The position numbers were made by a program, and so were the translations under genes. The notes under the pieces are model-generated. The model did no database searches and was not told the origin of the DNA. It saw only the letters and a list, made by a program, of their open reading frames with translations. Source: Paracoccus yibinensis (GTDB taxonomy: Bacteria > Pseudomonadota > Alphaproteobacteria > Rhodobacterales > Rhodobacteraceae). Taken from it: a stretch of 47,593 nucleotides of DNA. Position 1 is the first letter of the stretch. Every line of letters begins with the position of its first letter. Of this stretch, positions 18,401 to 26,363 are shown in pieces. The DNA is taken from the NCBI RefSeq assembly GCF_030846195.1, contig NZ_JAVCWH010000017.1, positions 1-47,593 on the forward strand, read 5' to 3'.

Positions 18401-18533
18401 CCTGCGCGGCCTCGATCTGGGGCAGTTCGCGGACGGGCAGGCGCGACATGGCGACCGCGCCGATCAGCACGATCAGCAGGTTCAGCACCGTGGCCATGAC
18501 CGGCCGGCGCAGCGAAAGGTCGGGCAGGCTCAT
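15465..18533 (-). CDS. RND efflux pump permease (AcrB/MdtB-type)
   Basis: This 1022-residue protein has the standard length of an inner-membrane RND exporter. It begins MSLPDLSLRRPVMATVLNLL. Visible landmarks are the first porter subdomain (VDYTGAAPDVVDSQVASVIE), TM2-TM4 with the proton-relay Asp pair in GLVVDDAIVVLENIQ (D400, D401), and the C-terminal half with FLVLAAQFESFRTPLTIM and the relay Lys block IMAKNGILIVEFANQ. It would export lipophilic or toxic compounds from the periplasm using the proton gradient, as a trimer with the adaptor encoded just upstream. The same frame stays open to 20030, but that extension is antisense or out-of-frame to the adaptor and toxin genes. The ATG at 18533 overlaps the adaptor stop (ATGA) and is the real start. 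No TolC-like gene is adjacent. Confidence 0.95.
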   Translation of the reverse strand: MSLPDLSLRRPVMATVLNLLIVLIGAVAMSRLPVRELPQIEAAQVTVRVDYTGAAPDVVDSQVASVIEGALAGVSGVTSMATESERGRMRTVLTFDSGRDIDAAANDVRNAVDRVVGRLPEEADRPRVDKNDSEGDPVVRLSLSSPDMTPLQLSDYATRFLVDRLARLPGVANTTTFGARSPAMRIWLDQSRMAAYGITTGDIIGALQANNIELPAGEIETGARQLQVLAQTRFSSPDTFRQVVIRDDGIRPLRLGDVARIEEGPEQRESIFRANGVLSLGMGVQPQAQANTVAISDAVKAELDRIRPTLPPGMSLEITADEAVFIESSISQVLKVFAEAVALVIAVIFLFLGSMRLSMIPVVTIPISALGAGLAMLALGFSVNILTLFALILAIGLVVDDAIVVLENIQRHRAMGKSRLQAARDGTAQVSFAVIATTAVLIAVFVPVSFMEGEIGKLFAEFGIVLAVAVAVSALIALTLSPVLAARIMPHEERENWLTRTINRLIGGLERVYGRVLDRLIARPVPILAVTAFLMAAAFAVYQHLPRELTPPEDRGQIRITVTAPQGSNLTYTDAATRKVEALLESLRQDGTVTNVTTIVGTWGELRRSLLFVNLADWKDRDVSVDQVIADLRPQLSQISEAATFIRAAGGLGLGSGQGNIRWMLGGPDMERTAAWASDMAAGLEDDPRLASVEVNYSANQPGANLSIDRARAQDLGLSSETIAQTLQVLFASRSVGEYTSDGRQYPVILQASPEDRDSIADMLSVFLRNDRGDLIPLSAFASIETGATAPSVNRYDRLISVEMSADIAPGTDLEGAMAAVQDAAQGLPAGAVLAWEGQAKDYLESSGGIAAVFVMSLVIVFLVLAAQFESFRTPLTIMLTVPLGLAGAAGTLLITGGTVNIFSQVGMILLIGIMAKNGILIVEFANQLREEGKPLVVAAREGAVVRLRPIMMTTIATVLGAVPLAIASGAGSESRRAIGAVIVGGLSLAFVLTLLVTPVIYVLIESLRRKPAAEAAPVAAE

Positions 18534-19639
18534 CCGTCGCCCTCCGTGGGCGGCGCGGGCGCGGCCTCGACCCGGCGTTCCTGGGCCACGGCCTCGACGG
18601 GGATGCCGTCGGACAGGCGGTGCAGGTTCGTCACGATGATCCGGGCAGACGGATCCAGGCCGGACACCACCTCGATCAGCCCGTCCTGCTGCTGGCCGGT
18701 GACGATGTCCACCTGCCGCGCGGTGCCGCCGTCCGCCACCATGACCAGCACCCGGTCGCCTTCGACGTTCAGCGCGTTTTCCGGGATCGCCGGGCGCTGC
18801 CGTTCGGCCAGGACCAGCCGGACCTGCAGGAACATGCCGCCGGCAAGCGCGCGGTCGTCGTTGGGGATTTCCGCGCGCAAGGCCAGACTGCGGGTCGCGG
18901 CATCGACGCGGCTGTCGATGCGGCTGATCTCGCCCTGGAAGGCGCGCCCCGGCCAGGCGGCCGAGGTCAGTTCGACCCGCTGGCCCCGTTGCAGGCGGGG
19001 CAGCAGGATTTCCGGCACGCTGAAATCGACCTCGATCACCGACAGGTCGTCCAGGGTGGCGATGGGGGTGGCGGTGTCGATCAGCTGCCCTTCCACCAAG
19101 TCGGTCAGGCCGATGACGCCCGCGAAGGGCGCGCGCAGGCTGCGATCCTCGAGCGCGACCAGGGCGCGGTCGCGTTCCGCCTCGGCCCGCAGCAGCGCGG
19201 CGCGCGCGGTCTGATAGGCGGCGTCCGATGAACTTCCGGACTGGTTCAGGCTTTCTTGGCGGGCAAAGGCCGCCTGCGCCTCGGCCAAGGTCGCCTCGGC
19301 CGCCTTCAGGTCGGCCTGTTCGGCGCGGTCGTCCAGTTCCACCAGGACCTCGCCCGCCTCCACCCGGTCGCCGGGGCGGAAGGCGATGCGGGTGATGCGG
19401 CCGCTGGAGTCGGGCAGCAAGTCGACGGCCTGGCGCGCGCGGGCGGTGCCCACGGCGGTGACGGCATCGGCGAAGGTGACGGTCTCGGGGGCGATGGTCT
19501 CGACCCGCAGGGGGGCGCCGCTGCCTTGGGCCATCTGGGCGGGTTCCGGGGCCGCCAGCAGCCGTTCGGTCAGCCACAGCCCGCCCGCCGCAGCGGCCAG
19601 GATCACGACCAGTCCCAGGACGGCCTTCACCGCGCGCAT
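18530..19639 (-). CDS. RND efflux periplasmic adaptor (membrane fusion protein, AcrA/MdtA family)
   Basis: This 369-residue HlyD/AcrA-type adaptor starts with a signal-anchor (AVLGLVVILAAAAGGLWLTE, residues ~5-24). A lipoyl half-motif (TAVGTARARQAVDLLPDSSG, IAFRPGDRVEAGEVLVELDD) is followed by an alpha-helical hairpin (LKAAEATLAEAQAAFARQES to ALLRAEAERDRALVALEDR). The second lipoyl half is RAPFAGVIGLTDLVEGQLI, then beta-barrel and membrane-proximal domains end in a Pro-rich tail. It bridges the RND permease to an outer-membrane channel. It overlaps the permease gene by four bases, so stoichiometric coupled translation is likely. The gap to the toxin gene upstream is about 110 bases and should hold the pump promoter. 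No TetR- or MarR-type repressor gene is next to it. Confidence 0.93.
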   Translation of the reverse strand: MRAVKAVLGLVVILAAAAGGLWLTERLLAAPEPAQMAQGSGAPLRVETIAPETVTFADAVTAVGTARARQAVDLLPDSSGRITRIAFRPGDRVEAGEVLVELDDRAEQADLKAAEATLAEAQAAFARQESLNQSGSSSDAAYQTARAALLRAEAERDRALVALEDRSLRAPFAGVIGLTDLVEGQLIDTATPIATLDDLSVIEVDFSVPEILLPRLQRGQRVELTSAAWPGRAFQGEISRIDSRVDAATRSLALRAEIPNDDRALAGGMFLQVRLVLAERQRPAIPENALNVEGDRVLVMVADGGTARQVDIVTGQQQDGLIEVVSGLDPSARIIVTNLHRLSDGIPVEAVAQERRVEAAPAPPTEGDG

Positions 19640-19747
19640 GTCTGCTCCTTCGGACGATCAGGGGTGCTGGCCTTAGAACAACCGATTGCGCCAAAAGGAA
19701 CAACCGATATCGACCCGGTCCCGGACATGTGAACAGGGCGGCTCGGA

Positions 19748-20134
19748 TCAGACCGCCCGGATGGGTCCGGGATAAGCCGCGACGCGGGCATCCGAGGTCA
19801 GCAGCATCATCCCCTCGGCCAAGGCCTGCGCGATCAAGATGCGGTCGAAGGGATCGGCGTGAAGGGCGGGAAGGCCCGACAGGCCCAGGCAATGCCGCCC
19901 GGCAATGGGCAGTTCGGCATAGTCGTTGGCCAGAAGACCTGCCCGCAACACGCCGGGATCGACGCGGAAATCGGGACGGTCCAGGCTGCGCTTGATTGCC
20001 ACCTCCCAGATCGAGGCGGCCGAGAACCACAGCCGGTTCTGCGGATCGGCGATCATGGTCGTGGCCTCAGGCGGCAGACGGCTTGACCAGAACGCCGCCC
20101 ACAGCAGCAAATGCGTGTCCAGAAGCAGGTTCAT
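19748..20134 (-). CDS. vapC: PIN-domain ribonuclease toxin (VapC family)
   Basis: This 128-residue PIN protein has the expected size for a VapC toxin. The acidic metal-binding residues are visible: D6 in LLLDTHLLLW, E44 in SIWEVAIK, D94/D97 in HADPFDRIL and D115 in LTSDARV. Such proteins cleave RNA, often tRNA or rRNA, when freed from their antitoxin. Its ATG overlaps the antitoxin TGA by one base (TGATG), the usual coupled arrangement. On a plasmid such a pair commonly adds post-segregational stability. It is the closest relative of the 'type II toxin-antitoxin system VapC' (THLLLW) subgroup that partners with Phd-like antitoxins. Confidence 0.9.
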   Translation of the reverse strand: MNLLLDTHLLLWAAFWSSRLPPEATTMIADPQNRLWFSAASIWEVAIKRSLDRPDFRVDPGVLRAGLLANDYAELPIAGRHCLGLSGLPALHADPFDRILIAQALAEGMMLLTSDARVAAYPGPIRAV

Positions 20135-20376
20135 CAGGCGGGATCACCGCCTTCGAACAGGGCGCGGATCGGGTCCGCCCCAATGTCATCGAAATCGTCG
20201 GGAATGTCGGCCTGGCCCTCCAGGAAACCCAGGCGGCGAGGGGGATTGCCCTCGATCATCGTGACCTTGACCAGGGGCTTGCCCGCGCGCGCGATGACAA
20301 AGGGCTGACCATGCGCCGCGTCATCGACCAGCCGGGACAGATGAGTCTTTGCCTCGTAGATGTTCACGGTCTTCAT
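20134..20376 (-). CDS. Antitoxin of Phd/YefM type (partner of VapC)
   Basis: This 80-residue antitoxin begins MKTVNIYEAKTHLSRLVDD, the N-terminal DNA-binding fold of Phd/YefM, followed by GQPFVIARAGKPLVKV. The acidic C-terminus (QADIPDDFDDIGADP) should wrap the PIN toxin's active site. I chose the ATG at 20376 over a TTG two codons upstream, because AAGGAAAG lies at good spacing before it. Two direct CTTAGT repeats, 14 bases apart at 20390-20409 just upstream, may be an operator for autorepression. Confidence 0.9.
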   Translation of the reverse strand: MKTVNIYEAKTHLSRLVDDAAHGQPFVIARAGKPLVKVTMIEGNPPRRLGFLEGQADIPDDFDDIGADPIRALFEGGDPA

Positions 20377-20492
20377 AGGCAAATCTTTCCTTAGTCCAAG
20401 AAACTTAGTTCACAGAGCAAAAAGGTCAATGCAGGGGGCTGTGCTGCGTAATGGAATTCAACGCCTTGCCCCCGATCACGTAGAAATACCCT

Positions 20493-21329
20493 TTAGGCAA
20501 TCTTTCTAGGCAGATCGTCTGCCTGCAGAGTGGCCTTCAACGCAGCCGCCCCGGCTGCTACCTCGCGATAAATCTGTGCATCGTGGGCGTAATGCGTTTC
20601 CACAAAAGAACGGACCTCCTCCATCTGGAGGATACCACTTGCTTCAGCGGCGCTTTCCTTGATGGAAAGCAGCCGCAAGGCCATATTTTTGATTCGAGCA
20701 TGCATATCCAGTGGCAAACTGCGGCGCAGCACATCGTTCACACGATAGGCCAGGCCACCGACCTGCTTGAAACGAAGTTCGACATTTTGATTGCTGCGCG
20801 TGCCGGCTTCCATAGCTGTACCCGTAATCCGGCCGATATGGGCAATGAAGTCGGGCACAAGCTCCATTGGGATCAAGTGATCAACAATCCTGCGGTCTTC
20901 ATCATAGATGAAATCGCGCTGCCTGGCAAAGAAGATGTATTTGCTGGATGGTCGGTCTAGTTCAGCCGCCACGTCTTCGATGGCCTTCCGCGTCAAGTCG
21001 CGCAATTCCTCTTGGGGGATAAGCGTCATGGGCCGGTTGTCATAGCGCCACAGCATCTGCCGCAAGGATGAGCCGAACCGGTCCAATGGATCGCGCACTA
21101 CCGCATAGGACGTGAACCGCTCCAGGTAGGAATAGTTTTCCGGGAAATATTGCCTCAACAGGGAAAGCGGCACATGGCCATAATCAATGTTTCCAAGGAC
21201 AGAATGGCTTCCCACCTCGCCCATCCCAATATGGCCGGAATCGCATTTGATCAATTGCGTGCGCACCGAGGTGCCCGCACATTTCGGAATATGAACAAAC
21301 ACGAACTTATGACGCGGGCTGATGATCAT
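20493..21329 (-). CDS. Sulfotransferase family 2 protein
   Basis: Counted from ATG 21329 the protein has 278 residues and begins MIISPRHKFVFVHIPKCAGT. VHIPKCAGTSV is the phosphosulfate-binding loop of carbohydrate sulfotransferases (Sulfotransfer_2 type), and YAVVRDPLDRFGSSLRQ is the 3'-phosphate site. The expected product is a sulfated glycan. This is a different branch from the HKTGSTA sulfotransferase at 5820-6794. The gene stands alone on the minus strand between the toxin-antitoxin pair and a divergent dsbA-like gene. The TTG two codons upstream is a weaker start. Moderate GC, lower than the RND genes. Confidence 0.85.
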   Translation of the reverse strand: MIISPRHKFVFVHIPKCAGTSVRTQLIKCDSGHIGMGEVGSHSVLGNIDYGHVPLSLLRQYFPENYSYLERFTSYAVVRDPLDRFGSSLRQMLWRYDNRPMTLIPQEELRDLTRKAIEDVAAELDRPSSKYIFFARQRDFIYDEDRRIVDHLIPMELVPDFIAHIGRITGTAMEAGTRSNQNVELRFKQVGGLAYRVNDVLRRSLPLDMHARIKNMALRLLSIKESAAEASGILQMEEVRSFVETHYAHDAQIYREVAAGAAALKATLQADDLPRKIA

Positions 21330-21663
21330 CGGCAACTCTCGGCTTTATCATGACGTGGGCGCAAACCCTCAAGCAAGCCATAGTCCTGAGCCTGATGATC
21401 ATGGGAGAACGCCGGATTTGGCATCTTGGCAGAAGATGCTTTCATAATAGCTGCGGCCGCAAGTTAGCAAGCAGTTGCCTTGATTGAACAACACTGTCGC
21501 GCCGGAACCAGTGCGTCCTACGCAATGAACAGGTCAGGGAAAGCGAAAATTGCAAAGCAACTTGGGAGCTCTGCCCTTCCCTACAGCATCGTGACCGGTT
21601 GGGCGTTCCCCTGCGCACAGCCTATGGGTTACTAAAGGGCATCCCTTCCAGAAAGGTTTCGCC
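21330..21663. other. Divergent intergenic region
   Basis: About 330 bases between the starts of the sulfotransferase (minus) and DsbA-like (plus) genes. It must carry both promoters. I see no gene, strong hairpin or repeat in it. Confidence 0.4.
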
Positions 21664-22299
21664 ATGATCGCTCGCCGCTTGGTCCTGACCAGTGCCACCG
21701 CCTGGGGAGTTCTGGGGGCGCTTCCCACGCTAGCCGCGGATCTCGCGCGCCCGAACCCTATGCCCGAGGCATTGCGCAAAGCACTTGAACGCGACCCGAC
21801 TGCGCCGGTCCTGGGAAATCCCGATGGCGACATCACTTTGTCGGTCTTTTTCGACTATAACTGCCCGCATTGCCGCAAAATGGTCGAGCCGATCCAGGGC
21901 CTGATCTCCTCGGACCCGCGGCTGCGGATGGTGTATCGCGAATGGCCGGTCTTCGGCGAAGGGTCGGAATTCGCGGCCCGCGCCTCGCTGGCCTCGCTGC
22001 AGACGGGGCGGTATTGGCAGTTCCACACCTCCCTGATGGCGATGAAGGGTCGGGCCGAGGAAGCCAGCGTCATGCGCATGGCCCGCCGACTGGACCTGGA
22101 GGAAGCTGCCCTGCGCCGGGGGATGGAGGCCGAGCCTGTGATTCGCCATATCGGGCTGTCCTTCCAGCTTGCCGAACACATGGGCCTGATGGGCACGCCC
22201 ACCTTCATCGCCGGCGACGAGGCCGCCTTCGGCGAACAGAGCCGCGCCGATCTGGCCGGGCTTGTGGCGCGCGGGCGCCAAACGCTGGGACTGGCCTGA
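21664..22299 (+). CDS. DsbA-family periplasmic thiol-disulfide oxidoreductase
   Basis: This 211-residue protein has an N-terminal signal with twin Arg (MIARRLVLTSATAWGVLGAL) and a cut site around residues 24-26. The thioredoxin-fold domain has the active site FDYNCPHCRKM (CPHC at 67-70) and the cis-Pro loop MGTPTFIAGDEA near residue 180. This layout matches DsbA/BdbD-like or Com1-like proteins of Rhodobacteraceae rather than classical E. coli DsbA. It would form or reshuffle disulfides in exported proteins. Ribosome site GAAAGG lies before the ATG. It is followed by a convergent gtrA pseudogene. Confidence 0.9.
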   Translation: MIARRLVLTSATAWGVLGALPTLAADLARPNPMPEALRKALERDPTAPVLGNPDGDITLSVFFDYNCPHCRKMVEPIQGLISSDPRLRMVYREWPVFGEGSEFAARASLASLQTGRYWQFHTSLMAMKGRAEEASVMRMARRLDLEEAALRRGMEAEPVIRHIGLSFQLAEHMGLMGTPTFIAGDEAAFGEQSRADLAGLVARGRQTLGLA

Positions 22300-22337
22300 C
22301 GGACGGCTGCCCGACGTCCTGGCTTGCATCGAGCTTT

Positions 22338-22735
22338 TCAGGCGCGGCGGAACATAAGGAATTGTTCATCCAGCATTCACCCCGAAGGCCCCACCGATGC
22401 CCGCGACCTCAGCAAGCGCGCCGGGCATCCAGAGAGCGGCCAGAGTGGTGACCCCGGTACTCACCGCAAGACCTAGAAGGGCGAAGCCATGAACAGGGTG
22501 AACCGCCGCCATGTCAAATCAAGGCGAAAAACGACAATGGAGGACAGCAGGAAATTCCAGACTGTCGCCAAGGCGAAGCTTGCCGATGCAGCGGCAGGAG
22601 TGCTGAAAATCGCCCGACCAGGAAAAGGAACCCGCCCAGATCCACGACTGCGGCCGAGCCGCCGACAAGCACATAGCACATGGATCGCCCGGACAGCGCA
22701 TCCGATCTGAACAGCCGGTGCAGGCGGGCCGTCAC
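22338..22735 (-). pseudogene. gtrA-family flippase pseudogene, multiply frameshifted
   Basis: Joined across frames, the minus strand gives a GtrA-like membrane protein. Frame one has MCYVLVGGSAAVVDLGGFLF; frame two has SFALATVWNFLLSSIVVFRL and DLTWRRFTLFM; frame three has GFALLGLAVSTGVTTLAALW and GIGGAFGVN; a final piece has WMNNS...FRRA and a stop at 22338. The order and spacing are those of GtrA (four membrane helices, ~120-130 residues), a family linked to flipping polyprenyl-phosphate sugars. At least three frameshifts make it non-functional. Its presence suggests this locus once carried a further lipid-linked sugar step. Confidence 0.75.
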
Positions 22736-23369
22736 GCTGGGTCGCCCGTCTGATCAGCGAAGCAAAAGACCGGAACACGTTCTACCCTATGGGCCGCCCA
22801 GTTGGATTGGAATATCCCCCTGTTGACGCCCAGTCTTCGCCGACGCTCCACGGCCCTTAAGAGGTGACAGGCTTTCCGTTTTCTCTTTAAGGTTGTATTT
22901 CGGCTAAAATCAACCGATCAGCCAATACCTACCTTTTCGCTCCGGTGCGTGCGAAAAACCTATTGCCCGATCATGGGATCTAAGATGCTGCGGCTTGGCG
23001 CATCCCTCCCTAGAACCGGAATTCGTGACGCATAGCTAATTCTAACAAGGTATTGAAAATAATACTATATAGCATCGCTATCCAGGATTTTTCTTTTTAT
23101 CCCTTGTGCACAGAAGAGCTGATCTGACTTTCAGGACCTTTTTCTAAAAAATACTCTATGGCCCAGATGATTTTGGAGGAAGACCCGCTTGGGGTCGGGT
23201 ATCCGATCTGCCCTCATCTGAGGACCGCCGAATAACGTGAAGGCGAAGGGCAAGAACTTGCCTAGCTTTTCTTTCCATCTCCCTCTGTGTGCAAATCGCT
23301 CTTAAACACCCCCTGCCATATAAACCTCGTCTTTTCAGATCCAGAAATCCTATCTGAGGAAATGAAAGA
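22736..23369. other. Long leader region of the beta-helix gene
   Basis: About 630 bases without a recognisable gene. The distal part (from ~23040) is AT-rich for this replicon, with runs such as aaaataatactatatagc, and probably holds the promoter of the large gene starting at 23370. No specific promoter, riboswitch or hairpin can be named with confidence. Confidence 0.4.
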
Positions 23370-26321
23370 ATGTTGCTGCGTGATCTTCTTGTTACCCCGC
23401 TTGGATCAATCGGCCCAACCGGTTCTTCCTCTCGCGTGGAAGCCGCTGACGAGGCGCAGAACTCTTTGCAAATTGTCACTTCCACCCCTACAAAGGCCAA
23501 GCCTAGCATAATGTCGGATATCCAGGGTGCCTCTTTCCTGGACAAGGCCTACCAGCAGACCGGCTACACGTCCCCTGTGGATATCCCGCCTGCTGAGGAA
23601 CCTATCGAAGAGCTTGTTGTTTCGCATGTGGATATTCCCTCTCCCAGGGAACCTATTGTTTCGATCCCTATGTCCTTGCACGCCGATACGCTAGCGGCCG
23701 AGGCGGGACGCGTCACGACCATCCAACCCAAGGGCAACAGCGATGAGATTGCCAGCATCCGCATCCTGTCGCAATCGAGCCATGGACATGTCAGCGTCAA
23801 TCCTGACAACAGCTTGTCTCTGATCCTGAGCGAGGAGCCGAAAAACCAGGCGGATACCGAGTTCCGATATGAGATTACCTACAAGAACGGTGGATTTCAG
23901 GAGGTCCAGGCCAAGGTCGATGTGATAGCCGGTCAGGAACCGGAAGGCTGGGGCCAGGGTGATTTCTACATGCTGGAAACCGGTAGCGACGGCCGCGTCG
24001 TGGTCGAGCATGGTGAAAACCATCGCAAGGTTTACGTGACCGAAGGTGCGCATGGCCTAACCCGCGCCGAGATTGCCAAGGCCGAGGGCATCCCGGTCAG
24101 CCAGGTCACGGGCAATTGGCTGAAGGACCATCTTCAATACGGCGCGACGCCCGACAAGGCCCTGGATACGGAACTTGGCATGGAACTGTGGTATGCCACG
24201 ACCGGGCACCACGTGGCACCAAATTCGAACTGGCTGCTGTTCGAACGGGGGTATGAATACGAGGATCTCGGACGCATCGTCAGCCGCGGCGCGACGGGGG
24301 AAAGCGCACTAAATCCGATGTATGTCGGCGCCTATGGCGAAGGCGATGATCCCCTGATCAAGGGCACGATCCATATCTTTCAGGATCAGGTCAAGCATAT
24401 CGTCATCCAGGACATCAACACCACCCATATCCGGGGCCTGCTTGGGAAAAACCTGCTGTTCGATCATATCGGGGTCACGCTCGATGGATTGGTCATGGAG
24501 AACGTGCAGAACTTCACGATGGTGAATTCCGACATCATCGATGTCGCCCGACTTAGCTCCGTGCATGGCGGCGAAACCTGGGAGCCATTTGGAAACAGGA
24601 TTTCCGGCGCCTATCTTTCGAATATCGATGGTACCCTTCTCGAAGGAAACCTGTTCGACCACAGCGGCTGGGCTGAGGGATTTGATCCCAACTTGTCGAC
24701 CTCATCCCCTATGCCGCCCAGCAAGTTCAGCCACAACCTGTATGTTCAGAACGACAATATGGATGTCACGGTGCGTGACAACATCTTCATGCGCGGCTCT
24801 TCCTTTGGCGCCCAGGTTCGGCCGGGCGGAGTGATTGAGAACAACGCCTTTATCGACAACAATGCCGCGCTAAACTTCTTCAGCGGGATGAACTATACTC
24901 TTCTGCTGGACAATGTCGTCACCTCAGCCGGCTATCAGAAGATCGCCAAACCAGACGGCGCGCTCTCCATGGGCATCGGCAATTATGGCAAGCAGACGTC
25001 CCTGATCGACAACATCATCGCCCATCTGGCAAATCCCAATGACCCTGCCGAACAAGCCGTCAAGACAGTGACGCATCCGCCGCTGTCCAACGAGACAGCC
25101 CATGTCAACGACACGATCATCCATAACTGGGGCAAGAAACCCAGCCTGAACACGGAGGCCCTTTCTGCGTCTGTCCTGGACCAGACGACCATCCAAAACT
25201 TCGCTGCCCAGCTTTTGGGCAAAAAGACCGCCACCATCGGCGACTTGGCCAACCATCTCCGCGCCCAGGCGGATGGAAGGCTGGGCGGCGCCGTCGATGC
25301 CGATGTCATTAACGCCTTCTTCCGCAAGGGCTTCGACCTTGACACCACCCTGCGGGCCGAAGCCGAGGTCCTGCGGTTCATGCCTGACGAGCGTGCCGAC
25401 GGTATCCGCTGGGACAATCGGCTGAACTGGTCCACCGAGGACCTGCCGGGCACCCAGGATGGCGACAGTATTGATCTCGGCGGCAATCGGGTACTCTTCG
25501 GGGCAGAAACCGCGACGATCGACGACTTTATCTTCGGCGATTTCGGGCAGTTGAAGGCGACTTCGGGCAGGCTGGACATCAAGGGAGAGATTTCGACTGC
25601 CGGGACCGGCAATCTCTTGCAGATCGACAATGCCGGGCAGATTTGGCTCGATGGATATCGTGACAGCGACCTTTTTCAGATTGAGATGGCCGGCGGGAGG
25701 TTCACCAATACCGGTGCTTTCACAGGCAATGCTGAGATTGATGTCATCCAAGACGCGCAGCTTCTTCTGGCAACGGCCGGTGGGCGGTTCGATCTCGCTG
25801 GTGGCAGCAGTCTGACCATCAGCGGCGGCAAGACCAAGGTCGGCTTCGATGGCGGCGATGGCAAGATCGCGACCCTGCATCTGCATGATGATGCCGCCCT
25901 GGCCTTTGTGGCAGATGCCGCAGGTCTGGGAAAAATCTCGGAATTCCACTCCGGGGCTTTCGAGGTCTCGAATGTGACTTCCGGGGTTCGCTTGGGCGGG
26001 GATCTAACGATCGACCTTTCAGCCTTGGATGCAAAGACCGGCGGCGCTTGGACCCTTGTCAAGGCGGATCAGGTGATAGGGTCCTTCGACAGCATCGCCG
26101 TCACAGGCTTGGGCAGCAACCAGGATGCCCTGATCCAGATCGACTATGCCGAGGACGAGGTTGTCCTGCTGGTCAGCGATACCGGAACGGGCAGCGGCCA
26201 GATCAACAGCAGCAGCAATGGCGAGGCTGATTTCATCGGCCATAGCCAAAACGCCACCCTGAATGCTCTGTGGGAAAACCTTCAGGCAGCCATGCCGCAA
26301 GTCACCGACGATCCTTTGTAA
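23370..26321 (+). CDS. Large right-handed beta-helix-like protein, paralogue 1
   Basis: This 983-residue protein starts at an ATG with GAGGA nine bases upstream. There is no clear Sec or Tat signal; the N-terminal ~90 residues are low in complexity (repeated VDIP, PAEEP, PREP). Residues ~195-300 hold a block shared with the 41380 gene (HRKVYVTEGAHGLTRAEIAK, WLLFERGYEYEDL). Residues ~330-560 look like parallel beta-helix coils rich in N/D/I/V (FDHSGWAEGFDPN, FSHNLYVQNDNMDVTVRDNI, NNAFIDNNAALNFFSG). Residues ~665-960 begin with IRWDNRLNWSTEDLPG and continue as short Gly/Asp beta repeats. Such folds occur in polysaccharide lyases, epimerases and adhesins. A role acting on or displaying the exported glycan is inference. 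It is convergent with parB. I cannot name the family. Confidence 0.8.
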   Translation: MLLRDLLVTPLGSIGPTGSSSRVEAADEAQNSLQIVTSTPTKAKPSIMSDIQGASFLDKAYQQTGYTSPVDIPPAEEPIEELVVSHVDIPSPREPIVSIPMSLHADTLAAEAGRVTTIQPKGNSDEIASIRILSQSSHGHVSVNPDNSLSLILSEEPKNQADTEFRYEITYKNGGFQEVQAKVDVIAGQEPEGWGQGDFYMLETGSDGRVVVEHGENHRKVYVTEGAHGLTRAEIAKAEGIPVSQVTGNWLKDHLQYGATPDKALDTELGMELWYATTGHHVAPNSNWLLFERGYEYEDLGRIVSRGATGESALNPMYVGAYGEGDDPLIKGTIHIFQDQVKHIVIQDINTTHIRGLLGKNLLFDHIGVTLDGLVMENVQNFTMVNSDIIDVARLSSVHGGETWEPFGNRISGAYLSNIDGTLLEGNLFDHSGWAEGFDPNLSTSSPMPPSKFSHNLYVQNDNMDVTVRDNIFMRGSSFGAQVRPGGVIENNAFIDNNAALNFFSGMNYTLLLDNVVTSAGYQKIAKPDGALSMGIGNYGKQTSLIDNIIAHLANPNDPAEQAVKTVTHPPLSNETAHVNDTIIHNWGKKPSLNTEALSASVLDQTTIQNFAAQLLGKKTATIGDLANHLRAQADGRLGGAVDADVINAFFRKGFDLDTTLRAEAEVLRFMPDERADGIRWDNRLNWSTEDLPGTQDGDSIDLGGNRVLFGAETATIDDFIFGDFGQLKATSGRLDIKGEISTAGTGNLLQIDNAGQIWLDGYRDSDLFQIEMAGGRFTNTGAFTGNAEIDVIQDAQLLLATAGGRFDLAGGSSLTISGGKTKVGFDGGDGKIATLHLHDDAALAFVADAAGLGKISEFHSGAFEVSNVTSGVRLGGDLTIDLSALDAKTGGAWTLVKADQVIGSFDSIAVTGLGSNQDALIQIDYAEDEVVLLVSDTGTGSGQINSSSNGEADFIGHSQNATLNALWENLQAAMPQVTDDPL

Positions 26322-26328
26322 AAAACAC

Positions 26329-26360
26329 TTTCGCACGCGAAATGCCTTTCGCGTGCGAAA
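26329..26360. repeat. Paired parS-like palindromes forming a perfect inverted repeat
   Basis: TTTCGCACGCGAAA (26329-26342) and its exact reverse complement TTTCGCGTGCGAAA (26347-26360) are separated by TGCC. Each arm fits the degenerate palindrome TTTCGCRYGCGAAA, also seen as TTTCGCATGCGAAA at 27341, 29750 and 30919. The pair lies between the convergent beta-helix and parB genes, directly behind the parB stop. It is probably a ParB-binding centromere site. The 14-bp stem with a 4-base loop could also serve as a bidirectional terminator, although no U-run follows. Confidence 0.7.
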
Positions 26361-26363
26361 CCA

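Noticed and set aside
16281..19214. 977-residue plus-strand frame
   Set aside because: It is antisense to the RND genes; composition (His/Asp/Gln/Gly-rich) is typical of a shadow frame in GC-rich DNA.
18534..20030. Open extension of the RND permease frame to a 1521-residue ORF
   Set aside because: The extra part overlaps the adaptor and toxin genes in another frame and is Arg/Gly/Pro-rich without homology. The real start is the ATG at 18533 with the LRRPVMATVLNLL beginning.
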